The notes beneath the pieces were generated by a model. It was given only the letters and a program-made list of their open reading frames with translations. It was not told the origin of the DNA and did no database searches. This document shows positions 16,791 to 25,687 of a stretch of 32,742 nt of DNA, piece after piece. A program made the position numbers and the translations under genes. Source of the stretch: an uncultured Caulobacterales bacterium (GTDB taxonomy: Bacteria > Pseudomonadota > Alphaproteobacteria > Caulobacterales > Caulobacteraceae); the NCBI GenBank assembly GCA_903851655.1, contig CAINOV010000367.1:1-32742 (forward strand). The letters are read 5' to 3'. How positions within the stretch are numbered: position 1 is the first letter of the stretch; each line of letters starts with the position of its first letter.

Positions 16791-16962
16791 GGACCCCCCT
16801 TGTCAAGTGGCCAGCAGGTGGGAGGCGCCGGACAAGCCTGCGACGCCGGTTCGCACGCCCCATACAGGGGCGGGAAGCCAAGGGCAATGGCGGTTTGGCG
16901 ACAGTTCCGCGACAGTCAGGCGGTGGGCCGCCCGCCGGGATTTCCGGACCCGCGGCGGGACC

Positions 16963-17652
16963 TCAGAAATCCAGATCGTCGTAGTGGGCGACGGGGGTCA
17001 GGCCGGGATAGCGGTCGTTCAGCAAGGGCCGGAAACAGGGCCGCGACTTCAGCCGCGCATACCACATGCGGGTGGCGGGAAAGTCCTCCCACGGACATTC
17101 GCCGAAATAGTCGATCACCGACAGATGCGCGCCGGCGGCCATGTCCGCGAGGCTGAGCTGGCGACCCGCCAGCCAGTCCCGCTGGGTCAGCAGGCCCTCC
17201 AGATGGGCCAGATGCGCCCGCAGGGCCTGCCGCCCGGCCCTGAGCGCCGCCAGGTCCGGCGCCCCGCCCCCCAGCAGCCGCTTTTCCATCTTCTCGTGCA
17301 GCAGGAGGCCGTTGACCTCGTAGTCGAACTTCCGGTCGAACCAGTGCAGCAGCCGCCGGGTCTCCACCCGCTCGGCCACGTCGGTATTGGACAGCAGCGC
17401 CGGGTCGCCATAGCGCTCGTCCAGATATTCGAGGATCGCCCGGGCCTCGCAGATCACCAGCCGCTCGCCGGGGCGCACCTCCACCAGCACCGGCGGCAGG
17501 CCGCTGGGATTCAGCGCGGCCAGTCCCTCCGGGCGCTCCCAGTAGCGCTCCACCACCTCGGTGACGCGCAGCCGCTTTTCCCCGAGCACAAGCCGCACCT
17601 CCCGCGAGAACGGATCCAGCGGAAAATGATGCAGCGTGCGGTCGACAGGCAT
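16963..17652 (-). CDS. fzlA: FtsZ-binding GST-fold protein FzlA
   Basis: The protein has 229 residues. The glutathione-S-transferase fold is evident: an N-terminal thioredoxin-like half with LHHFPLDPFSREVRLVLGEK, NPSGLPPVLVE and ICEARAILEYLDERYG, then a helical half. The C-terminal part (SLADMAAGAHLSVIDYFGE, YARLKSRPCFRPLLNDR, and the terminal HYDDLDF) matches the alphaproteobacterial FzlA branch rather than a detoxifying GST. FzlA binds FtsZ filaments, bends them, and is required to activate constriction in Caulobacter; its extreme C-terminus is functionally important. It follows mtaB by 94 nt on the same strand and may share the dapF-mtaB transcript. Confidence 0.85.
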   Translation of the reverse strand: MPVDRTLHHFPLDPFSREVRLVLGEKRLRVTEVVERYWERPEGLAALNPSGLPPVLVEVRPGERLVICEARAILEYLDERYGDPALLSNTDVAERVETRRLLHWFDRKFDYEVNGLLLHEKMEKRLLGGGAPDLAALRAGRQALRAHLAHLEGLLTQRDWLAGRQLSLADMAAGAHLSVIDYFGECPWEDFPATRMWYARLKSRPCFRPLLNDRYPGLTPVAHYDDLDF

Positions 17653-17746
17653 CGACAGGGTCCGGCTCCGGGCTTGGCGAGATCAGTGCGTATCTGGGGC
17701 GCGAGGGCTTAACGTCCCGTTTACTGCGTCCCGGCGGCGCCGGGCG

Positions 17747-19030
17747 TCAGTCGAGCCGGTCCGCCCGCGCCCGGCCGCCCTCGACGCCGGTGACGCGGAA
17801 GCGGGCAAGGAGGCCCGCCGGCGCGTCGCCAGTGAAGGCGATCTCGGTGAAGTCGGCGGCCCGGGCGAGGCCGGGACGCTCCACCAGGGCCGTCAGCTCC
17901 CGCCCGACCTGGCGGGCGAGGTGCCGGTCCAAGGCGGCCTGACCGGCGGCCCGCAGGCGTTCGTTGCGGGCGCGGACCTCGCTCTTGGGCAGCTGGGGCA
18001 TGCGGGCGGCGGGGGTCCCCGGCCGCGGACTGAAGGGAAAGGCGTGGACATAGGTCACCCCGGCCGCGTCGATCAGCGACAGGGTGTTCTCGAACATGGC
18101 CTCGGTCTCGGTGGGAAAGCCGGCGATGAAGTCGGCGCCGAACACCACGTCCGGCCGCACCCGGCGGACATCCGCCACCAGCCGCAGGGCGTCGGCGCGG
18201 CTGTGCCGGCGCTTCATCCGCTTCAGGATCATGTCGTCGCCGGACTGCAGCGACAGGTGCAGGTGCGGCGCCAGGCGCGGCTCGTCCCCGAGGCAGCGCA
18301 GCAGGTCCGGGTCGATCTCCGCGGCGTCGATGGAGGACAGGCGCAGGCGGGGCAGCTCCGGAACCAGCTTCAGGATCCGCGCCACCAGCTGGCCGAGGGT
18401 GGGCTGGCCCGGCAGGTCGCTCCCCCAGGAGGTCATGTCGACGCCGGTCAGCACCACCTCGCCAATCCCCTGGGCCGCCAGCCGGCGCACGCTGTCCACC
18501 ACGTCCCCCGCCGCCGCCGAGCGGCTGGCCCCGCGGCCGAAGGGGATGATACAGAAGGTGCAGCGATGGTCGCAGCCGTTCTGCACCTCCACATAGGCCC
18601 GGGCCCGCTCCGACACGCCGTCGGCCAGATGGGCCGCGGTCTCGGTCAGGCGCTGGACGTCATTGACCCGCACCCGCTGGCCGAGGGACTCCGCGGCATA
18701 GGCGCCCGGCGCGCTCTTCAGGCCGTTGCCCAGCACCGCATCCACTTCGGGCATGGCGGCGAAGGCGTCCGGATCGATCTGCGCGGCGCAGCCGGTGACA
18801 ATCAGCCGCGCGTCCGGCCGGGCCCGGCGGGCCTTGCGGATGGCCTGGCGGGCCTGTCGCACCGCTTCGCCGGTCACGGCGCAGGTGTTGAAGATCACCG
18901 CGTCGGTCAGCCCGTCCGCCCGGGCGCGGGCCAGGGCCTGGTCGCTCTCATAGGCGTTCAGGCGACAGCCGAAGGTCACCACCTCCAGGCCGTCCGCCGT
19001 CTCCGCCGGCGGGGCGGGGGCGTCGCTCAC
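17747..19030 (-). CDS. mtaB: tRNA t6A37 methylthiotransferase MtaB
   Basis: The protein has about 427 residues. The three N-terminal cluster cysteines (FGCRLN, NTCAVT, VTGCAAQ) mark a methylthiotransferase. The radical-SAM motif CDHRCTFC with IPFGRG follows, then the HLHLSLQSGDD and DFIAGFPTETE segments and a short TRAM-like C-terminus. It converts t6A37 to ms2t6A in tRNA using two [4Fe-4S] clusters, acting on the product of TsaD, whose gene is also in this window. The GTG at 19030 overlaps the dapF stop (GTGA), so this start is chosen over a longer reading inside dapF. Confidence 0.93.
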   Translation of the reverse strand: MSDAPAPPAETADGLEVVTFGCRLNAYESDQALARARADGLTDAVIFNTCAVTGEAVRQARQAIRKARRARPDARLIVTGCAAQIDPDAFAAMPEVDAVLGNGLKSAPGAYAAESLGQRVRVNDVQRLTETAAHLADGVSERARAYVEVQNGCDHRCTFCIIPFGRGASRSAAAGDVVDSVRRLAAQGIGEVVLTGVDMTSWGSDLPGQPTLGQLVARILKLVPELPRLRLSSIDAAEIDPDLLRCLGDEPRLAPHLHLSLQSGDDMILKRMKRRHSRADALRLVADVRRVRPDVVFGADFIAGFPTETEAMFENTLSLIDAAGVTYVHAFPFSPRPGTPAARMPQLPKSEVRARNERLRAAGQAALDRHLARQVGRELTALVERPGLARAADFTEIAFTGDAPAGLLARFRVTGVEGGRARADRLD

Positions 19031-19857
19031 TTGAGGCGCCCGGCGAACTCGACCGCCACCGGACCGGTCATCATCACGTGATCGTCCGAGGTCCGCCAGT
19101 CGATCTCCAGCTCGCCCCCGTCCATCACCACCGTCACCCGGCGACCGGCCAGCCGGCGGCGATGGGCGGCCACCACCGCGGCGCAGCCGCCGGTGCCGCA
19201 GGCCTTGGTGATCCCCGCGCCCCGCTCCCACACCCGATAGCGGACTCGGTCGGTGGACAGGATCTGGGCGAAGCCGACATTGACGCCTTCGGGAAACAGG
19301 AAATGGTGCTCGATCATCGGCCCGACCTCGGCCACCGGCGCGACGGAGATGTCCGGCACGAAGAACACCACGTGCGGATTGCCCATGCTGACGCAGCCCG
19401 GGGTGTGCAGCACCGGATTGTCGATGGGCCCCACCTGCAGCTCGATACCGCGGGTGTCCATCTGCTCGGCCAGGGGGATGTCCCGCCAGTCGAGGCCCGG
19501 TCGGCCCATGTCCACCGTCACACGCTTCTCCCCGGCCCCGGTGACCGTCAGGAGGCCGGCGCGGGTCTCCACCACCGCCTGGGACCGGCCCGTGGCCTGC
19601 ATCACCAGCCAGCCGACGCAGCGGGTGGCGTTGCCGCAGGCGGACACCTCCTCGCCCTGGGCGTTCCAGATGCGCATGAAGGCGTCGCCGGTGGGGGACG
19701 GCTCGATGGCGATCAGCTGGTCGCAGCCGATCCCCGTCCGCCGGTCGGCCAGGGCGCGCACGGCCTCGGGCGACGGGCGGAACGGCGTGTCGCCCCGCGT
19801 CTCGACAATGATGAAATCATTGCCCAGCCCATTCATTTTAAGGAACGCCCGCGTCAT
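19027..19857 (-). CDS. dapF: Diaminopimelate epimerase
   Basis: The protein has about 276 residues, the normal length. The start FLKMNGLGNDF, the two catalytic cysteines in ACGNATRCVG and ACGTGGCAA, and SMGNPHVVFFV are diagnostic. It interconverts LL- and meso-diaminopimelate for lysine and peptidoglycan synthesis. The ATG at 19857 is chosen; upstream codons to 19893 are Arg-rich and unlike the family, and an ATG at 19836 (MNGLG) is the shorter alternative. It is first in the dapF-mtaB-fzlA series and diverges from a hydrolase gene over a 79-nt spacer. Confidence 0.96.
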   Translation of the reverse strand: MTRAFLKMNGLGNDFIIVETRGDTPFRPSPEAVRALADRRTGIGCDQLIAIEPSPTGDAFMRIWNAQGEEVSACGNATRCVGWLVMQATGRSQAVVETRAGLLTVTGAGEKRVTVDMGRPGLDWRDIPLAEQMDTRGIELQVGPIDNPVLHTPGCVSMGNPHVVFFVPDISVAPVAEVGPMIEHHFLFPEGVNVGFAQILSTDRVRYRVWERGAGITKACGTGGCAAVVAAHRRRLAGRRVTVVMDGGELEIDWRTSDDHVMMTGPVAVEFAGRLK

Positions 19858-19864
19858 GCTGCGG

Positions 19865-19893
19865 CATATAGCGCGCCGGGCGCGGATTTGCAC
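19865..19893 (-). promoter_or_regulatory. Candidate dapF promoter
   Basis: On the minus strand GTGCAA (19893-19888) and TATATG (19870-19865) are 17 bases apart. Transcription would begin close to the dapF ATG at 19857, implying a leaderless or nearly leaderless mRNA. Both hexamers are imperfect. Confidence 0.35.
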
Positions 19894-19936
19894 GCGGACG
19901 CCCCTCAGGGGGGACCGGAGACCAGGGAGCGAGATC

Positions 19937-20692
19937 GTGACAGACGCGCCCGAGATCGCATCCCTGCCCCTGCGCCTCGAGATCTGGCGGCCGGCGGGAC
20001 CCGGACCCTACCCCGTCGCCCTGCTGCTGCACGGTTGCGGCGGCCTGCAGCCGATGATGGCGCGCTACGCCCGGGCGTTGCAGGGGGCGGGCGCCGCGGC
20101 GGTGGTGATTGACAGCTTCGCCCATCGGGGTATCGGCCGGACCGCGGCGCAGCTGACGGTGTGCACCGGACTGCGGCTGCACGGGCATGAGCGGGCGCAG
20201 GACCTGCGACAGGCCCTGGACTGGCTGGAAACGCAGGCCTGGGTCGATCCGGCCCGGATCACCGCCGCGGGCTGGAGCCACGGAGGCTGGACGATCATGG
20301 ACGCCCTGGCCCTGGCCGGGGACGACCCCGCACCGGGCGGGCCGGCGGAGCGGCTGGCGGCGGTGCTGCTGGTCTATCCCTATTGCGGCCCGCCAGCGCT
20401 CACCCGGTCGCGGGGCTGGGGCCGGCTCGCGCCCGCGGTGACGGCGGTGGTGTGCGGCAAGGACAGGGTGGTCGGCAGCCGGGCGCCGCTGCGCGCGCTG
20501 CAGCGCCTGCAGGCGGACGGCGTGCCGGTGGCGACCCACCTGTTCGAGGACGCCACCCACTCCTTCGACGACGACGCCGCCAGCGATCCGCGCACCCGCT
20601 ACCGCGCCGACCTGGAAGCGCGGGTAGCGGACTTGCTGGTGGGGATGGCGGGTGGTTCGGCCGGGAGGCTCCCGGCTCAAGGCCGGGAATGA
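19937..20692 (+). CDS. Dienelactone hydrolase-like alpha/beta hydrolase
   Basis: The protein has about 251 residues, without a signal peptide. The oxyanion-hole strand LLLHGCGGL, nucleophile elbow AAGWSHGGW (Ser), acid CGKDRVVG (Asp) and ATHSFDDD (His) give a full catalytic triad in dienelactone-hydrolase order. The substrate is unknown; general ester hydrolysis is the safe reading. The GTG at 19937 has GGGAG about eight bases before it. The last dozen codons (GGSAGRLPAQGRE) lie within one arm of a palindromic repeat, so the C-terminus has probably been replaced by repeat DNA. Confidence 0.88.
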   Translation: MTDAPEIASLPLRLEIWRPAGPGPYPVALLLHGCGGLQPMMARYARALQGAGAAAVVIDSFAHRGIGRTAAQLTVCTGLRLHGHERAQDLRQALDWLETQAWVDPARITAAGWSHGGWTIMDALALAGDDPAPGGPAERLAAVLLVYPYCGPPALTRSRGWGRLAPAVTAVVCGKDRVVGSRAPLRALQRLQADGVPVATHLFEDATHSFDDDAASDPRTRYRADLEARVADLLVGMAGGSAGRLPAQGRE

Positions 20693-20753
20693 CATTGATT
20701 TATTGAATTATTTTATGGACTGTCATTCCCGGGCGAAGACCCGGGAACCTCTG
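20661..20753. repeat. Pair of inverted palindromic repeats between convergent genes
   Basis: Copy A (20661-20694) and copy B (20721-20753) are about 30-base near-identical inverted copies sharing CCGGGAATGACA and GAGG-TCCCGG blocks. They are separated by a 26-base AT-rich spacer. Each copy is itself partly palindromic (for example TCCCGGG...CCCGGGA in copy B). This matches the GTCATTCCCGGGC-type dispersed palindromes common in alphaproteobacterial genomes. Lying between convergent genes, it may also end transcription from both sides. Confidence 0.8.
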
Positions 20754-20770
20754 TCCGGCAAACCCCTACC

Positions 20771-23700
20771 CTACCCCGCCGCCCGCAGGGCCGCGTGGGC
20801 CAGGGTCAGCTTGGCGAAGCTCCAGCCGTCGCCGCTCTGCTCGATGTCCAGCACCACCCGGCGACCGCGCTCCACCGCGTCCCGGCGGGGACGGATCCAG
20901 GCGTCGATGGCGTTCAGCACGGAGGAGTCCGTCGCCCCCGCCGCCGGTCCGCCCAGCCGGGCGATAGCCCGGGTGCGGGCCGCCTGCTCCTCGATCATGT
21001 CCGCCAGCAGGCTGCGCACCGCCGCCCGCTCATAGGTGTCCGCCGGGTTCAGCGCCGCCGCCGAGGCCCGCAGCCGGTCATAGCCGAAGGCCGCGCCGGT
21101 CTGGTGGTACAGCCGGGCGAGGTCGGTCACCGGCCACAGGGTCTCCGCCGCCAGGTCGGCGATGTCCACGGTGGCCATCATGGCGGTCAGCTCCGCCACG
21201 GACCGGGCCAGGGCCTCCGGCGCGCCGAGTCCCAGGAAGCGCTGGACGGTGCGGTCCACCTCCTCCCGCTCGAACGGGGACAGGACGGCGGCGCCCGCGG
21301 TCCGCAGGGCGTCGGCGGCGGGCTGATAGGTGCTGATCAGGCTGTCGACGCTGCCGTCGTCCCGGCGGCCGGTGACGCTGTGCCGGGTGATCAGGCGGAA
21401 CACCTGCCGGCGCTGGATCCGGGCGATTTCCCGATAGAGCGCCGTCTGGGCCGCGGCGGGAATCCTCAGGTCGAGGGCGTCCACCGCCTGCCACGCCGCA
21501 TCGAGGCGGAACATCTGACGGGCGGCGAAGAAGGCCCGGGCCAGGGCGCCGGCGCCGGACCCGGTGGTGAACAGGATGCGCGAGGCGAAGGTCGGACCGG
21601 CCATGTCCACGATCTGGTTGGCCAGCCGGGTGCAGATGATCTCCCGGCGCAGGCGGTGACGGCTCATGTCCGCCTCGTAGGGGGCCAGCGCGTGAGGGAA
21701 ATAGCCCACCAGCACCCGCTCGAACCACGGATCGTCCGCGGCGTCGGACGCCACCAGGGCGGCGTCCAGCTCCAGCTTGCCATAGGCCGTCAGCACCGCC
21801 AGCTCGGGCCGGGCGAGACCGCGTCCGGCCATCTTCAGATCGTGGATCACCTTGGTGTCGGGCAGGCCCTCCACCCGGCGGTCCAGCCGCCCCTCCGTCT
21901 CCAGATTGGCGATGAACTGGGCGTGGACCCCCAGCTCCAGGGCGGCGTCCGCCTCCTGTAGGGTCAGGCACAGGGTCTGGGCGTAGTTGTGCGCCAACAC
22001 ATGGGCGGCCACCTCGTCGGTCATGCTGGCCAGCAGCGCGTCCCGGGCGGGGCGGTCCAGGCGGCCGGCGCGCTCCAGCTGTCCGGTGAGGATCTTGATG
22101 TTCACCTCGTGGTCGGAGGTGTCCACCCCGGCGGAATTGTCGATCGCGTCGGTGTTGATCCGGCCGCCGCCCCGGGCGTAGGCGATCCGGCCCGCCTGGG
22201 TGAAGCCCAGATTGGCGCCCTCGCCCACCACCTGGCAGCGCAGCTCGGTGGCGTCGACGCGCACCGCGTCATTGGCCTTGTCGCCGGCGTCGGCGTGGCT
22301 TTCCCCGGCCGCCTTCACATAGGTGCCGATGCCGCCGAGATAGAGCAGCTCCACCGGCGCCCGCAGGATGGCCCGGATCAGGTCGGTGGGGGCCAGCTCC
22401 TCGACCTCGACGCCCAGCAGGGCGCGGACCTCGGGACTGATCTCCGCCACCTTGGCGGTCCGCGGAATGATGGCGCCGCCCCGGGAGAGGAGCTCGGTCC
22501 GGTAATCGGCCCAGGACGAGCGGGGCAGGGCGAACAGGCGCTGGCGCTCGGCGAAGGACGCCGCCACGTCGGGATCGGGGTCGAGGAAGATGTGCCGGTG
22601 GTCGAAGGCCGCCACCAGCCTCGTCACCGGGGACAGCAGCATGCCGTTGCCGAACACGTCGCCGGACATGTCGCCGACGCCGACACAGGTGAAGGGCTCG
22701 GTCTGGATGTCCTTGCCCAGCTCCCGGAAGTGACGCTTCACCGCCTCCCAGGCGCCGCGGGCGGTGATGCCCATGGCCTTGTGATCATAGCCCACCGACC
22801 CGCCGGAGGCGAAGGCGTCCCCCAGCCAGAAGCCGTAGTCCTGCGCCACGCCGTTGGCGATGTCGGAGAAGGTCGCCGTGCCCTTGTCGGCGGCGACCAC
22901 CAGATAGGGGTCGTCCCCGTCGAAGGCGATCACGTTCATCGGCCGCACCACCTGGCCCTCGGCGTCGAGATTGTCGGTGATGTCGAGGAGACCGCACAGG
23001 AAGGTGCGATAGGCCCGGACCCCCTCCGCCCGCCAGGCGTCGGTCCCCGCCTGCTTGGGCAGCGACTTGGGATAGAAGCCGCCCTTGGAGCCGACCGGCA
23101 CGATCACGGCGTTCTTCACCTGCTGGGCCTTCACCAGGCTCAGCACCTCGGTGCGGAAGTCGTCCCGCCGGTCGGACCACCGCAGGCCGCCCCGGGCCAC
23201 GGGTCCGAAGCGGAGATGCACCCCCTCCACATGCGGCGCGGCGACGAAGATCTCGCGGAACGGCTTGGGCAGGGGCAGGTCGTCCAGCTCCCGGCTGGCG
23301 ATCTTGAAGCTGATGTAGGGCTTGGGAGATCCGTCCGGCTGGCGCTGATAGAAGTTGGTCCGCTGCAGGCTGTGGACCAGCTGGGCGATCCGTCGCAGGG
23401 CCCGGTCGGCGTCCAGGCTCTCCACCGCCTGGAGGGCGGTCTGGATCTCGGCGAACACGGCGTCCGCCTGCTCCCGCCGGTCCTTCAGCAGGGCCGCGAC
23501 CCCCGGGTGGAACTTCACCTGGAACAGGTCGAGGATCAGCCGCGCCACGCCGGGATGGTCCCGCAGGGCCTCCTGCTGCATGGCCTGGCTGGGGTCGAGG
23601 CCGGTCTGCTGGCGATAGCGGGCCAGGGCGCGGATCAGCGCCGCCTCCCGCCAGTGCAGGCCCAGCTCGATCACCAGCCGGTTGAATCCGTCGCTCTCCG

Positions 23701-25687
23701 CCTGTCCGGTCCAGACGGCGGTGAAGGTCTCCTCGAAGGCGTGCTTGATGTCGGCGAAGCGCAGATGGGCGCCCCGGGGATCGTCGATGACGAATTCATG
23801 CACCCACACCGCCTCCGCCGCGCCGGCGCGGCGGATGGGGAAGCCGTCCTCCACCAGGGCCTTCAGGCCCATGTGCTCGAGAATGGGCAGGACCTCGGAC
23901 AGGGGCACGGCCTGGCCGGAATGATAGATCTTGAAGCGGAAGGCGGTGGCCGGGTCATCGTCCAGCCGGAAGCCCCGAACCCGCAGGGCGGCCGCGCTGG
24001 ACTCCAGCGCCTCGATCTCGGCGGCGTCGCGCAGGGCTTCGTCGGCGTCGTACTGGGCCTGGTAGCCCGGCGGGAAGGCGCCGGTGTAACGGGCCAGCAG
24101 GTCCGCCACCTGGCCTGGCTCCACGCCCCCGTTGCGCGCCGCCTGGGCGAACCGGTCGGGCCAGGTCCGGGTGATTTCGTCGATCGACTGTTCCAGGGCC
24201 CGGAGGTCGGGCTCCACATGCCGGCGGGGGGTGACGCCCAGCACATAGTGGACCCGCGCCAGGGGTTCGGTCCCGAAATTGGGATAGTAGGCCGACACCC
24301 GGCCGCCCCAGGCCTCGGCCAGCATCTGCCCGACCTTCTGGCGCATCTCGGAATTGTAGCGGTCCCGGGGCACGAAGACGATGGCCGACACGAACCGGTC
24401 GAAGGGGTCGCGGCGCACGAACAGGCGGGCGCGGGGCCGGTCGAACAGGTGCAGGATCCCCATGGCCGTCTCGTAGAGATCGTCCTCGTCGGCCTGGAAC
24501 AGTTCGTCCCGGGGATAGCCCTCGATGATGTTGCGCAGGCGCTTTTCGTTGTGCGCGCTGGGGTTCTCGCCCGCGCGGGCCAGCACGTGGCTGATCTTGC
24601 GCCGGATCAGCGGGATGTCCCGGGCGGCCTCGTCATAGGCCTCGGCGGTGAACAGGCCGACGAAGCGCACCTCGCCGATCGCCGCCCCGTCCGCCGCGTA
24701 TCGCTTGACCCCCACATAGTCCATGTAGGCGCGGCGATGCACGCGGGAGCGGAGGTTGGACTTGGCCACGATCAGGGGGGCGGACGTCTCGAGATAGCCC
24801 TTCAGCTCCGAGGTCAGGAGCGCCGGCTCGCTGGCCCGGCGGAGCACCGCCAGTTCGTTGTCCCGCAGCACGCCCAGGCTGGCGTCGTCCGCATGGCCGG
24901 GCTCCTCGGGCGCATAGTCGCCATTGGCGAGGCGCGGATATTCATAGACCCGGGCGCCCAGGAACACGAAGTGCTCCTCCCCCAGCCAGCGGAGGAAATG
25001 CAGGTACTCCTCCACCGTCTCCGCCGGCGCGCCCGGCGCACGGGCGCCCCGCGCCTTCAGCCAGCGCGGCAGGGCGGCGCCGTCAGCCGCCAGGGCCTGC
25101 TCCAGGTCGTGAGTGGTCTTTCGCAGCAGATCGCGCATCGGCTCGAAATCGGCCACGGCCTGGCGAACATCGGCGAGGGTCGCGGCGACGCCGGACACGA
25201 TACTGTCCCGGCGATCTTCGCCGACGGGGGCCATGGCGACGATGATCACGGACTCCCGCCGGCTCGGCCCCTCCGCCGCCCGATGGCCGGCCCCGTCGCG
25301 GCGGACCGCCACCACCGGGTGGAACATGGCCCGGACGTCCAGACCGGCGTCGGACAGCTCCCCCATCACGCTGTCCACCAGGAAGGGCGCGTCGGGCTGG
25401 GCCACCACCAGCAGATCGAGGCCGAGGGACTGGCCCGCCGCGCCCGTGGCGGGGGTGAGGGAGATGACCGGCGCGCCGTTCAGATGGGCGGCGGCGGACC
25501 AGGCCTGGACCAGCCAGGCCGCCAGGTCGCGAAGGGTGACGCCGGGCAGCTCATCGGCGCGGGCGTCGTCGAAGGCCTGGCCGACAAAGTCCTTGTGCGT
25601 CGGTGAAAGTGTCCCGAATCCGCCCTGTTCACAAAATGCATCCAGGAGGTTTTCCCGCGAAAACGGGATCGATTTTTCGGCAGACAT
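20771..25687 (-). CDS. gdhB: NAD-specific glutamate dehydrogenase, large (~180 kDa) type
   Basis: The protein has 1638 residues, the full length of the large bacterial NAD-GDH family. A long N-terminal half with ACT-like regulatory regions (about 1-700) precedes the catalytic core. The core has LRWSDRRDDFRTEVLSLVKAQ (landmark only), the substrate lysine loop GSKGGFYPK near residue 865, and the nucleotide-binding segment CVGVGDMSGDVFGNG near 1010. VGEGANLGFTQAGR and INTDAIDNSAGVDTSDHEVN follow. A helical C-terminal domain ends the protein. It oxidises glutamate to 2-oxoglutarate and ammonia, mainly for amino-acid catabolism, and is usually allosterically regulated. In Caulobacter the homologue GdhZ also links metabolism to FtsZ assembly, which is notable with fzlA nearby. 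The ATG at 25687 has only a weak ribosome site. No frame break is seen. Confidence 0.96.
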   Translation of the reverse strand: MSAEKSIPFSRENLLDAFCEQGGFGTLSPTHKDFVGQAFDDARADELPGVTLRDLAAWLVQAWSAAAHLNGAPVISLTPATGAAGQSLGLDLLVVAQPDAPFLVDSVMGELSDAGLDVRAMFHPVVAVRRDGAGHRAAEGPSRRESVIIVAMAPVGEDRRDSIVSGVAATLADVRQAVADFEPMRDLLRKTTHDLEQALAADGAALPRWLKARGARAPGAPAETVEEYLHFLRWLGEEHFVFLGARVYEYPRLANGDYAPEEPGHADDASLGVLRDNELAVLRRASEPALLTSELKGYLETSAPLIVAKSNLRSRVHRRAYMDYVGVKRYAADGAAIGEVRFVGLFTAEAYDEAARDIPLIRRKISHVLARAGENPSAHNEKRLRNIIEGYPRDELFQADEDDLYETAMGILHLFDRPRARLFVRRDPFDRFVSAIVFVPRDRYNSEMRQKVGQMLAEAWGGRVSAYYPNFGTEPLARVHYVLGVTPRRHVEPDLRALEQSIDEITRTWPDRFAQAARNGGVEPGQVADLLARYTGAFPPGYQAQYDADEALRDAAEIEALESSAAALRVRGFRLDDDPATAFRFKIYHSGQAVPLSEVLPILEHMGLKALVEDGFPIRRAGAAEAVWVHEFVIDDPRGAHLRFADIKHAFEETFTAVWTGQAESDGFNRLVIELGLHWREAALIRALARYRQQTGLDPSQAMQQEALRDHPGVARLILDLFQVKFHPGVAALLKDRREQADAVFAEIQTALQAVESLDADRALRRIAQLVHSLQRTNFYQRQPDGSPKPYISFKIASRELDDLPLPKPFREIFVAAPHVEGVHLRFGPVARGGLRWSDRRDDFRTEVLSLVKAQQVKNAVIVPVGSKGGFYPKSLPKQAGTDAWRAEGVRAYRTFLCGLLDITDNLDAEGQVVRPMNVIAFDGDDPYLVVAADKGTATFSDIANGVAQDYGFWLGDAFASGGSVGYDHKAMGITARGAWEAVKRHFRELGKDIQTEPFTCVGVGDMSGDVFGNGMLLSPVTRLVAAFDHRHIFLDPDPDVAASFAERQRLFALPRSSWADYRTELLSRGGAIIPRTAKVAEISPEVRALLGVEVEELAPTDLIRAILRAPVELLYLGGIGTYVKAAGESHADAGDKANDAVRVDATELRCQVVGEGANLGFTQAGRIAYARGGGRINTDAIDNSAGVDTSDHEVNIKILTGQLERAGRLDRPARDALLASMTDEVAAHVLAHNYAQTLCLTLQEADAALELGVHAQFIANLETEGRLDRRVEGLPDTKVIHDLKMAGRGLARPELAVLTAYGKLELDAALVASDAADDPWFERVLVGYFPHALAPYEADMSRHRLRREIICTRLANQIVDMAGPTFASRILFTTGSGAGALARAFFAARQMFRLDAAWQAVDALDLRIPAAAQTALYREIARIQRRQVFRLITRHSVTGRRDDGSVDSLISTYQPAADALRTAGAAVLSPFEREEVDRTVQRFLGLGAPEALARSVAELTAMMATVDIADLAAETLWPVTDLARLYHQTGAAFGYDRLRASAAALNPADTYERAAVRSLLADMIEEQAARTRAIARLGGPAAGATDSSVLNAIDAWIRPRRDAVERGRRVVLDIEQSGDGWSFAKLTLAHAALRAAG

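Noticed and set aside
21989-25606. Plus-strand open frame of about 1200 codons
   Set aside because: It lies exactly antisense to glutamate dehydrogenase and is low-complexity (His/Gly/Gln-rich), as expected opposite a GC-rich gene.
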